This document shows, in pieces, positions 54,871-62,678 of a stretch of 64,000 bases of DNA; within the stretch, counting starts at the first letter, position 1, and each line of letters begins with the position of its first letter. Position numbers and translations under genes: made by a program. The notes below the pieces were generated by a model. It did no database searches. It was given only the letters and a program-made list of their open reading frames with translations, and was not told the DNA's origin. Location of the stretch: assembly GCF_013170705.1 (NCBI RefSeq), contig NZ_CP033334.1, positions 2,953,501 through 3,017,500 on the forward strand. Reading direction: 5' to 3'. Origin of the DNA: Mesorhizobium loti (GTDB lineage: Bacteria; Pseudomonadota; Alphaproteobacteria; Rhizobiales; Rhizobiaceae).

Positions 54871-55680
54871 ATGTCTTACAAGTCAATCATCGTCAACCTC
54901 GCCATCGATGCGCCTCCCGCACCTATTGTAAAGGCGGGGGTTGAGCTCGCGGAGCGGTTCGGAGCCCGTCTTGTCGGCCTGGCGGCCGCGGATGTTCCGC
55001 CCCTGGTCGCGACCGGCGAAGGCATGGTCTACGAAGGCGAGATCATGCAGATCCAGCGGACGGAGATAGAAAAGCGGCTTGCCGAACTGCGTGCCGAGTT
55101 CGAGAGGCTGGTTCCCGCGTCGATCTCTAGCGAATGGGGCCAAGCTGTTTGCAGCCCGACCCGGTTCCTCAGCGTTTCGGCCAGAACGGCCGATCTGATC
55201 GTTACCGGCCAGGCAGGTGACAATGTGTTTCGCGCCGTGGATGTCGGCAGCCTGACACTGGGTGCCGGGCGTCCGGTTCTGGTCGCCGCAACCAACGTCG
55301 AGCACGTCCTTGCAAGAACCGTTCTGGTGGCGTGGAAGGACACCAGGGAGGCACGGCGGGCGATGGCTGACGCTTTGCCTTTCCTGGCAAAAGCCAGCGA
55401 AGTCGTGATTGTCACGATTGACACCGACCGCGACGACGGCATTCGTGACAGCCTCGCCGATGTCGCGGTCTTTCTCGAACACCATGGCATCAAGGCGCGA
55501 ACCGAACTGCTCGCCGGCGAGGCCGACGGCGACCGGTTGCCGACATTCGCACGCTCGATCCATGCCGACATGATCGTCTCTGGCGCTTATGGCCATAGCC
55601 GCTTGCGGGAATGGGCGTTCGGCGGCGTTACCCGCACGCTGATCGAAGAGAGCGGCATCAATCGCTTCATGTCGTACTGA
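54871..55680 (+). CDS. Universal stress protein, tandem UspA domains
   Basis: 269 residues from ATG 54871 (AAAGG upstream). 'MSYKSIIVNLAIDAPPAPIV' and C-terminal ATP loop 'VSGAYGHSRLREWAFGGVTR'. The stop and the next start overlap by one base (TGATG at 55678-55682), so it is translated together with the cation ATPase. Confidence 0.88.
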   Translation: MSYKSIIVNLAIDAPPAPIVKAGVELAERFGARLVGLAAADVPPLVATGEGMVYEGEIMQIQRTEIEKRLAELRAEFERLVPASISSEWGQAVCSPTRFLSVSARTADLIVTGQAGDNVFRAVDVGSLTLGAGRPVLVAATNVEHVLARTVLVAWKDTREARRAMADALPFLAKASEVVIVTIDTDRDDGIRDSLADVAVFLEHHGIKARTELLAGEADGDRLPTFARSIHADMIVSGAYGHSRLREWAFGGVTRTLIEESGINRFMSY

Positions 55681-58307
55681 TGATAGGCGACGCCGGCCAG
55701 CGATCCGTCTCACCGGAGGACGGTGCCTATTGGTCGATCGAGACCAATGACCTCCTGCGACGCCTTGAGACGTCTGCCTCGGGCCTGGCTGCTTCCGAGG
55801 CGGCATCGAGGCTCGCAAAATTCGGTCGAAACTCACTGGCGTCGACGTCAAGCGCGTCGACCCTGGCAGTTTTTGCCCGCCAGTTCCGCAGCCCGCTGGT
55901 GCTGATCCTTATTTTCGCGGCCAGCGTATCGGCCTTCGTGGGAGAGGGCCAGGAAGCTGCGATCATCGGCGCGATCGTGCTGGCAAGCTGCATCCTGAGC
56001 TTCACCCAGGAGTATGGCGCGTCGCGGGCGACCGAAGCACTGAAAGAGCGTATTTCGCGCAAGGCAATAGTGTTGCGTGACGGCGCCGAGTGCTCGGTCG
56101 CCGCCGAGGATATTGTGCCGGGCGACGTGATCCGGCTTTCGGCCGGAAATCTCATCCCTGCCGACGGTATCATTCTGGATGCGCGCGATTTCAATGTCAG
56201 CGAGGCCGTGCTGACCGGTGAAACCTTTCCCACCGTGAAGGCCCCGGGGCGGTCGGTGCCCGAGGCTTCCGTAGCACAGCGCAGCAATGCCGTTTTCACG
56301 GGCACTTCGGTTCGCAGCGGTACCGCAACCATGCTTGCGGCGGCGACCGGTGCCCGCACGGAATTCGCATCGATCGCCGCGGCACTGGAGCGGAAGATCC
56401 CGGAAACGGGATTTGCCCGGGGCATAAGACAGTTCGGCTATCTGATGACCGAAATCATGCTGGCGATTGTCATCATGGTGTTCTTCGCCAATCTGATGCT
56501 CCATCGACCGCTGATTGAATCGTTGCTGTTCTCGCTGGCACTCGCCGTAGGCCTTACGCCCGAACTCCTTCCGGCCATCATCAGCGTGACGCTAGCCAGG
56601 GGCGCCCGCGCCATGGCCGCCAATGGGGTCATCGTGCGCCGTCTCGATGCCATCGAGAATCTGGGCAGCATGGATTTGCTGTGCACCGACAAGACGGGGA
56701 CGCTGACGGAAGGCGTTATCCACCTGGATGGCTGGCTCGATGTCGATGGCAGTCCGTCAACCGACATTCTGCTCTGGGCACGTCTCAACGCGACCCTGCA
56801 GACAGGACTGAAGAACCCGCTGGACGAAGCAATCGCCGGCGCGCCGGGCGAGAGCGCATCATTGGCGGCCTTCACGAAAGTCGACGAAATCCCCTATGAT
56901 TTCATTCGCAAGCGACTATCCGTTGTCGTGCGGACCAAGGACGCCCAGGACCTTCTGATTACCAAAGGCGCCGTACAAAATGTCCTCGAAACCTGCAGCT
57001 TCGTCCGAACGGCCAAGGGGCTGGAACCCCTCAATGAAATGTACCGTGCGGCAATCGACGAAAAATTCCGACGCTGGAGCGCGGACGGCTACCGCGTTCT
57101 GGGCCTGGCAATCCGTCGGTTTGAGAGCCAGAAAACGTTCAGCAGGAAAGACGAGATCGATCTCGCCTTCGCGGGCTTCCTGCTTTTCCTCGACCCGCCA
57201 AAGGAGGGCGTCAAGGAGACGCTTGCCGAGCTCGCCCACCGCGGCATCGCGGTAAAGGTCATTTCGGGTGACAACCGCTACGTTGCCGCGCATCTCGCGC
57301 AGGCGATCGGCTTGTGCGCTGACAGGATCATGACCGGCGAGGATCTGTCGAAATTGACGAAGAGTGCGCTCTTCGCGGGCGTGCAGCACACCGATCTCTT
57401 CGTCGAGATCGACCCCAACCAGAAGGAGCGCATCGTTCAGGCCTTGCGGAGCAGGGGCCATGTCGTTGGCTATCTCGGCGATGGTATCAATGACGCCCCA
57501 GCCCTCCATGAGGCCGACATCGGCATCTCTGTCGACAGCGCTGTCGATGTGGCGCGCGAGGCGGCTGATATCATCCTACTCAAACAGGATCTGGGCGTGC
57601 TGGTGCGCGGCGTCGACGATGGCCGCAAGACCTTCGCCAACACGATGAAGTACATTTCCATCACCACCAGCGCCAACTTTGGCAACATGATCAGCATGGC
57701 CGTCGCCTCGCTTTTTCTGCCTTTCCTGCCGCTGCTGGCAACGCAGATCCTGCTCAACAACTTGCTTTCCAGCATACCCTCACTTGCGATTGCTACGGAC
57801 AATGTCGATGCCGAGCAGATGCGGCGACCCGGCCGCTGGGATATCGGGTTCGTGCGGCGATTCATGGTCAGTTTTGGATTGGTCAGTTCACTGTTCGATT
57901 TCGCGACCTTTGCCTTTCTGTTACTTGTTGCGCACGCGGGACCTGCAGCCTTCCAGACCGGCTGGTTCGTCGAGTCTCTGATGACCCAGCTGGCGATTGT
58001 GCTCATCGTACGCACGCACAAAGCGTTCTGGGCGAGCCGTCCAAGCCCGTTGCTTGTCTGGCTTACACTTGCTGTGGCGATTGTCGCGATTGTCTTGCCC
58101 TATGTCCCCTTTGCGGGATGGTTCGGTTTTGTGCCGCTGCCATTTCGGGCACTTGCCGGACTCGTCGCGATCACAGGGCTTTACATTGTCGTTTCAGAAG
58201 CAACCAAACGCTGGTTCTTCTCGCATGGCAGCCGCTTCTCGCGCCGGCACGGCGCAGGGCAGGGCATCGACGGGAAGGCCATGTCGCGTTCAGCCCTGGC
58301 GCAATGA
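55680..58307 (+). CDS. P-type cation ATPase, MgtA-like
   Basis: 875 residues. N-terminal cation-ATPase domain ('DLLRRLETSASGLAASEAAS', 'SRLAKFGRNSL'), actuator 'VLTGETFPTVKAPG', phosphorylation site 'LCTDKTGTLTEGVI', 'GDGINDAPALHEADIGISVD', membrane motif 'AVGLTPELLPAIISVTLARG' typical of P3B magnesium ATPases, and a C-terminal six-helix region. Likely imports Mg2+ or another divalent cation. Coupled to a universal stress protein gene. Confidence 0.88.
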   Translation: MIGDAGQRSVSPEDGAYWSIETNDLLRRLETSASGLAASEAASRLAKFGRNSLASTSSASTLAVFARQFRSPLVLILIFAASVSAFVGEGQEAAIIGAIVLASCILSFTQEYGASRATEALKERISRKAIVLRDGAECSVAAEDIVPGDVIRLSAGNLIPADGIILDARDFNVSEAVLTGETFPTVKAPGRSVPEASVAQRSNAVFTGTSVRSGTATMLAAATGARTEFASIAAALERKIPETGFARGIRQFGYLMTEIMLAIVIMVFFANLMLHRPLIESLLFSLALAVGLTPELLPAIISVTLARGARAMAANGVIVRRLDAIENLGSMDLLCTDKTGTLTEGVIHLDGWLDVDGSPSTDILLWARLNATLQTGLKNPLDEAIAGAPGESASLAAFTKVDEIPYDFIRKRLSVVVRTKDAQDLLITKGAVQNVLETCSFVRTAKGLEPLNEMYRAAIDEKFRRWSADGYRVLGLAIRRFESQKTFSRKDEIDLAFAGFLLFLDPPKEGVKETLAELAHRGIAVKVISGDNRYVAAHLAQAIGLCADRIMTGEDLSKLTKSALFAGVQHTDLFVEIDPNQKERIVQALRSRGHVVGYLGDGINDAPALHEADIGISVDSAVDVAREAADIILLKQDLGVLVRGVDDGRKTFANTMKYISITTSANFGNMISMAVASLFLPFLPLLATQILLNNLLSSIPSLAIATDNVDAEQMRRPGRWDIGFVRRFMVSFGLVSSLFDFATFAFLLLVAHAGPAAFQTGWFVESLMTQLAIVLIVRTHKAFWASRPSPLLVWLTLAVAIVAIVLPYVPFAGWFGFVPLPFRALAGLVAITGLYIVVSEATKRWFFSHGSRFSRRHGAGQGIDGKAMSRSALAQ

Positions 58308-58335
58308 ATATGCTGCACGAGGGTGGTCTACGGCG

Positions 58336-58791
58336 ATGATCAAAAGGAGTGCGGGCATCCTGCCCTACCGCAGATCGAATAACGACCTGCAGGTGCTGCT
58401 TGTCCATCCAGGCGGCCCGTTCTGGCAAAGACGCGATCTTGGCGCCTGGTCGATTGCCAAAGGCGAGCATGACGAAAGCGAGCTGCCCGAGGCAGCGGCA
58501 CGGCGCGAATTCACGGAAGAGACAGGCTGGGAGCCCAACGGAGCCCTGCTCACTCTGGGTGAGTTGTGCCAGCGAGGAGGCAAACTCATCACGGCATTCG
58601 CGTTCGAAGGCGACTTCGATACGGCGACGTTGCGCAGCAACCTGTTTGAGATGGAATGGCCGCCACGAAGCGGCCGGGTACAATCGTTTGCCGAGGTCGA
58701 CCGTGGTGAATGGCTCGATTTGGCACTGGCCAGAGACAAGCTGGTTGTCGGTCAACGGCCTTTTCTCGACCGCCTCGCCGCTTCGGTTTAG
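58336..58791 (+). CDS. NUDIX hydrolase
   Basis: 151 residues from ATG 58336. Complete Nudix box G-x5-E-x7-RE-U-x-EE-x-G-U: 'GEHDESELPEAAARREFTEE' then TGW. Begins MIKRSAGILPYRRSNNDLQV. Hydrolyses a nucleoside-diphosphate derivative; substrate unknown. Follows the ATPase by 28 bases. Confidence 0.88.
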   Translation: MIKRSAGILPYRRSNNDLQVLLVHPGGPFWQRRDLGAWSIAKGEHDESELPEAAARREFTEETGWEPNGALLTLGELCQRGGKLITAFAFEGDFDTATLRSNLFEMEWPPRSGRVQSFAEVDRGEWLDLALARDKLVVGQRPFLDRLAASV

Positions 58792-58812
58792 TGCGTGTCA
58801 GCTGATCGCCTG

Positions 58813-58826
58813 TTGATCGAGATCAA
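58813..58826. promoter_or_regulatory. FixK/FNR box, perfect
   Basis: TTGATCGAGATCAA, 53 bases upstream of ATG 58879. Confidence 0.8.
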
Positions 58827-58878
58827 CGCCGCCTGCCGCCAACATGCCAATGATGGCCAGTAGGCAGGAGTGACCACC

Positions 58879-59148
58879 ATGACCTTTCTCGATTACCTGA
58901 TTTCAGTCGACGCCAGAACCACCTTGATGGACCGCATGATGCGGAAGCTCGGCGTCGATAGACAATTGAAAGTCGTAGCCGACCATGCTGCCGTCACCAG
59001 CCGGGCCGTGGATCGCTGCCGTTCCTGCGGGCATCAGGAAGAATGCTCGGTCTGGCTCGATGAAAACCAGCAAGCGGATAACCCGCCAGACTATTGCCGC
59101 AATGGCGACCTGATCGCTCGACTGCAGCACGCGGCCGGCCAACGGTAG
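58879..59148 (+). CDS. DUF6455-like small cysteine-bearing protein
   Basis: 89 residues; AGGAG 8 bases upstream (a GTG at 58870 is the alternative). 'DRCRSCGHQEECSVWLDENQ' and 'PPDYCRNGDLIARL' give the cysteine pattern C-x2-C-x5-C ... C of this family, common in low-oxygen regulons of Rhizobiales. Possibly a metal or Fe-S binder (inference). Confidence 0.65.
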   Translation: MTFLDYLISVDARTTLMDRMMRKLGVDRQLKVVADHAAVTSRAVDRCRSCGHQEECSVWLDENQQADNPPDYCRNGDLIARLQHAAGQR

Positions 59149-59191
59149 CCATTCGAGTACTCAGCCTGGACGATGTCGTGCTGTCCGTGAT

Positions 59192-59205
59192 TTGACGAGA
59201 GTCAA
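59192..59205. promoter_or_regulatory. FixK-like palindrome, two symmetrical mismatches
   Basis: TTGACGAGAGTCAA, 52 bases before the TTG start of the LysE-type gene. A perfect palindrome in its arms but with GAC/GTC rather than GAT/ATC. Confidence 0.45.
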
Positions 59206-59257
59206 CGCAAACCAAGTTTTGCAGTTGATAGGTTTGCATCCCACGGGACCGGGCAGT

Positions 59258-59806
59258 TTGGACACGATATTTTTTCTGGAAGCATTCCTGCTCTTTGTCG
59301 CGCCAGGACCAACCAACGCTCTTTTGATGGCGGGGTCGGTCAAGCGAGAGAAAGCGGTCAAGCTCTTGGCCGCTCAGGCATGCGGATACGGGATCGCATC
59401 CGCATGCTGGTTTTCGCTGCGTCCCTTCGCGTCGCCCGACGCCATTCAAATACTCAGGCTGGCAGCAGCCGGATGGCTCGTGGTTCTTGGCCTGAGTCTG
59501 ATAATCAGCGCACGGATCAACGTTTCCAAAAATGGCGACGCCATTTCTGTTGCGGCGACCAGTGCTCTCAATCCGAAGGCCTTCATTTATTGCCTGGCTA
59601 TCGTGCCGATGAACACCGAACCGCGCGCGCTGGGGATGTTCTGGATTGCGCTCCTGGTAATGACAGCCGCCACCGGATCGGTGTGGCTTTTGCTGGGTCG
59701 GCGCCTCAGCGGAGGCAAAACAACGGTAGAAAGAGTTGTGGGCGCGGCGCTTATTGCCTTTGCCCTGTTACTGCTTCGACCGTTGATACCCCTGGTCGCG
59801 ACCTAA
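59258..59806 (+). CDS. LysE/RhtB-family exporter
   Basis: About 182 residues if it starts at TTG 59258 (LDTIFFLEAFLLFVAPGPTN); an upstream TTG at 59192 falls inside the FixK-like palindrome and is less likely. The motif 'FVAPGPTNALLMAG' is diagnostic; five to six membrane helices ('WLVVLGLSLIISARI', 'MFWIALLVMTAATGSVWLLL'). Probably exports an amino acid or small metabolite. Confidence 0.75.
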   Translation: MDTIFFLEAFLLFVAPGPTNALLMAGSVKREKAVKLLAAQACGYGIASACWFSLRPFASPDAIQILRLAAAGWLVVLGLSLIISARINVSKNGDAISVAATSALNPKAFIYCLAIVPMNTEPRALGMFWIALLVMTAATGSVWLLLGRRLSGGKTTVERVVGAALIAFALLLLRPLIPLVAT

Positions 59807-59907
59807 AGCGCGGCGAAGCCTTGGGCGAGGACTGGCAACTCACTCAGCCAAAGGCACCTGGCTTCGATCAATGTCGTGTACCGGCAATCTGGCTAGTATT
59901 GCCCTAG

Positions 59908-60606
59908 CTACGAAACAAGGACGACCGACACAGGATCGGCGCAGAAGAGATTATCCTTGACAACATTGACACCGGCGACGTTTTCGGCGGCGACTATCGC
60001 TGCCTGGCGCTCGCGTTCGTCGAAAATGGCGCCGCTCAGCGTCACCACGCCCTCGTCCACCATTACGTTGATCAAATCGTTGCCGGCCCATTTCCGCCTC
60101 GCAAGCTCGGCGGCGATGTTGTGGCGGATCTGTTCGTCATCGATGACCGTAGCGGCGCCATCCGGAAGGACGCCGAGCAATGCCCGCAGAAGATCAGAGC
60201 GGGTGACGATGCCCACGACTTTCCCGCCGTCGATGACCGGAATGCGTTTAACATGGTGACGCGTCATGAGCTCGACGATTTTTGCGAGCGATGCCGCAGG
60301 GGATGCCGTGACGACATCTTGCGACATCACCTCCTCAACCCGTCGGCCATTGGCGCGGACATATTCGTCGGCGGCCTTCCCAGGGCTGACGAGAAACTCC
60401 AGCCACCGCGAGCGCTTGCGCTCCGTGCCCAGTTCTCCCCGGCGCAGGAAATCGCCCTCGCTGACGATCCCCACCAGCCTGCCGTCGTTGCGAATGACGG
60501 GGAGGCCGCTGACCTTTTTGGAAAGCATCAACCCGGCAGCCTCGGCGATCGATGCGGACGGGTCGATGCCGACGACTGGCTTGCTCATGATGGCTTCGGC
60601 TTGCAT
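59908..60606 (-). CDS. CBS-domain pair with BON domain
   Basis: 232 residues from ATG 60606 (GGGAGAG upstream). Two CBS motifs ('AIMSKPVVGIDPSASIAEAA' to 'GIVSEGDFLRR', and 'VMSQDVVTASPAASLAKIVE' to 'GIVTRSDLLRA'), then a BON domain ('VMVDEGVVTLSGAIFDERER'). Binds adenosyl nucleotides and may act at the membrane; typical in stress clusters. Confidence 0.85.
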   Translation of the reverse strand: MQAEAIMSKPVVGIDPSASIAEAAGLMLSKKVSGLPVIRNDGRLVGIVSEGDFLRRGELGTERKRSRWLEFLVSPGKAADEYVRANGRRVEEVMSQDVVTASPAASLAKIVELMTRHHVKRIPVIDGGKVVGIVTRSDLLRALLGVLPDGAATVIDDEQIRHNIAAELARRKWAGNDLINVMVDEGVVTLSGAIFDERERQAAIVAAENVAGVNVVKDNLFCADPVSVVLVS

Positions 60607-60665
60607 GTTCGCTCTCCCGAGTTTTCCAACCTCCGGCTTCTTAGATTTCACCCGCACGAAGCGCC

Positions 60666-60679
60666 TTGATCTGAATCAT
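60666..60679. promoter_or_regulatory. FixK/FNR box, one mismatch
   Basis: TTGATCTGAATCAT, 60 bases upstream of the CBS-BON gene. Confidence 0.55.
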
Positions 60680-60737
60680 TTTTCCGTCGAGGCAAATGGT
60701 CCAAAGCTGGAGCCGTGAATTACGGGGCGCGAACCGG

Positions 60738-61205
60738 TCAACCAGTGATCGCGGCCTTGGCGACGTTCACGCCAAGTTCGTAGACAAGCAGTCCACCATA
60801 GTAGGCCGTCGCAGTGACCAGAAATGCTCCGCAAACTTCGATCAGAGGAATGGCGATCGTTACAACCCGCATGTCACGGTTCCGCAGCCAAAGCGCGAGC
60901 CGCACGATTCCCCAGATCAGAAAAGCAAAGGCTGTGATCCCTCCCAGGCTTTCATGGATCTCCGCGACATCGCTGCTGAATCCGGCCGCTTCGGCATGAT
61001 CCAGCGCAAGACCTCCGAAGAACCAGGTCCCCATAGCGAACATTCCGGCAGCCAGGGCCACAAAAGTAGAGATCGTGCCGGCTCCCGATCTCCTGGTGAC
61101 GGCGCTGCCGCCAACGAGCGCCACAAGGTCGATAGCCACGAGCAGGTAGATCAGAACAATGGGAAAATGAACAAGCATGGGGTGGATATGTTGAATGGGG
61201 ATCAC
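60738..61205 (-). CDS. DUF2231-family membrane protein
   Basis: 155 residues; GTG start after GGAGAG. 'IHPMLVHFPIVLIYLLVAID' is the DUF2231 signature; four membrane helices in all ('GTISTFVALAAGMFAMGTWF', 'GITAFAFLIWGIVRLALWL'). Conserved His residues hint at heme or metal binding. Confidence 0.8.
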   Translation of the reverse strand: MIPIQHIHPMLVHFPIVLIYLLVAIDLVALVGGSAVTRRSGAGTISTFVALAAGMFAMGTWFFGGLALDHAEAAGFSSDVAEIHESLGGITAFAFLIWGIVRLALWLRNRDMRVVTIAIPLIEVCGAFLVTATAYYGGLLVYELGVNVAKAAITG

Positions 61206-61325
61206 GAAACTCTCCAGAAATTGGCAGGGGACTTTGGATAATTTGCCGGCTTTGCAGCGAGCCGTGGCCCACGACATTGGCAAGCGTCATGTGCCGTGGT
61301 GGGCCATGCACAGCGAAGGGAAGAC

Positions 61326-61559
61326 CTAGTCGTTGTCGTCGGCTTCATCGCCCTGTTGGTCGTCGCATGCATCGCCGCCACCCTTGATGGCTTTCGGGGT
61401 GGAGGCGTCCAGCATGGGGATGGCCTGCAGGTCGATCGGGCCTGACGGGGCAACAGACGATGGCGCCCCACAAAATCCTTCGTCCGATTCAGCGGCCGCC
61501 GGCAGGACAAAGATCGTGAGGCTTGCAAGTGCCGCAAGAACAAGCATGGAATTGCGCAT
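61326..61559 (-). CDS. Small secreted acidic protein, 77 residues
   Basis: Signal peptide 'LVLAALASLTIFVLPAAAES', acidic C-terminal tail 'GDEADDND', two cysteines. Family not recognised. Divergent from the PepSY operon. Confidence 0.55.
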   Translation of the reverse strand: MRNSMLVLAALASLTIFVLPAAAESDEGFCGAPSSVAPSGPIDLQAIPMLDASTPKAIKGGGDACDDQQGDEADDND

Positions 61560-61686
61560 GGTCTCGTATCCTTCTCAGCGCGGCCATGATTGGACGCGAT
61601 AATGCCCTGATATGAACCTTTTGCTTGCTGTAGGCTGAGGATAACTGACAGCAAATTGAAAGCTGCAACGTGCGACATGCCTGCCG

Positions 61687-62013
61687 ATGAAAAGACAATG
61701 GAAGCGTTTGGCGGTGCTGGGTCTCGCGGGACTTGTCCTGGCAATGCCTCTCGCTGTCCGTGCCGACGAGGACGATGACGGCGACCATGACCGGGCGCGG
61801 GATTTGTACGAGCGCGGCGAAATCAAGGGCCTTGCCAACATACTGGACGTTGTCCGCGCCACAGCTCCCGGCGATGTTGTTGCGGTCGATCTCATCCGCA
61901 AGGCCGACAGATGGGTCTACCGGTTTCAGGTCGTCGGTGCCGATGGCCGGCGAAAGACCGTCGACGTCGACGCCGGCGCCGGTGTGATCATGCGCGACGG
62001 GGAGGGCGACTGA
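61687..62013 (+). CDS. Secreted PepSY-like protein preceding a two-component system
   Basis: 108 residues. Signal peptide 'RLAVLGLAGLVLAMPLAVRA', acidic linker, then a PepSY-like region ('ILDVVRATAPGDVVAVDLIR', 'WVYRFQVVGADGRRKTVDVD'). The stop overlaps the next start by one base. PepSY proteins often sit with PhoP/PhoQ-type systems and may modulate the sensor. Confidence 0.75.
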   Translation: MKRQWKRLAVLGLAGLVLAMPLAVRADEDDDGDHDRARDLYERGEIKGLANILDVVRATAPGDVVAVDLIRKADRWVYRFQVVGADGRRKTVDVDAGAGVIMRDGEGD

Positions 62014-62678
62014 TGAAGATCCTCTTGGCCGAAGACGAGCCCCGTATCGCCGCCGATATCGCGACCGTCCTCAAGGCGTCCGGAATGGCGGTCGATATCG
62101 TGAAGGATGGTGAAGCTGCCTGGTTCGCAGGCGATGTCGAGAATTATGACGCCGCGATTCTGGATCTCGGATTGCCCAAGCTCGATGGTCTGACGGTCTT
62201 GAAGCGTTGGCGGGCCAATGAGCGCAGGTTTCCGGTTCTCATCCTGACCGCAAGAGGCATGTGGACCGAACGCGTCGACGGCATCAATTCCGGTGCCGAC
62301 GACTATCTTCCCAAGCCTTTTGAAATGGAAGAACTGCTCGCCCGGTTACGGGCAATCCTGCGTCGCTCGGCGGGACAGGCAGCACCCGTGCTGAAGTCTG
62401 GTCCTTTGCTCCTGGACACGCGCCAGATGCGCATCTCGCTCCGTGGCATTCCTATTTCTCTTTCGCCTCTGGAATACCGGCTGCTGGCGTTTCTGATGCA
62501 CCACGCCGGAAGGGTCGTGGCGCCTACCGAGCTTGCCGAGCACTTGTACGATTCAGGCAACGACCGCGATCCGAACACGATCGAGGTCATAGTCGCGCGG
62601 TTGCGACGGAAGCTCGGAGGCGACATCATCGAAACGCGCCGCGGATTCGGGTATTTGATACCTGACGATTCCCGCTGA
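62013..62678 (+). CDS. OmpR/PhoP-type response regulator
   Basis: 221 residues. Receiver with 'ILLAEDEPRIAADIATVLKA', phospho-Asp in 'AILDLGLPKLDG', Lys in 'DDYLPKPFEMEEL'; winged-helix output 'LSPLEYRLLAFLMHHAGRVV' and 'NTIEVIVARLRRKLGGDIIE'. One-base overlaps with both neighbours. Confidence 0.9.
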   Translation: MKILLAEDEPRIAADIATVLKASGMAVDIVKDGEAAWFAGDVENYDAAILDLGLPKLDGLTVLKRWRANERRFPVLILTARGMWTERVDGINSGADDYLPKPFEMEELLARLRAILRRSAGQAAPVLKSGPLLLDTRQMRISLRGIPISLSPLEYRLLAFLMHHAGRVVAPTELAEHLYDSGNDRDPNTIEVIVARLRRKLGGDIIETRRGFGYLIPDDSR

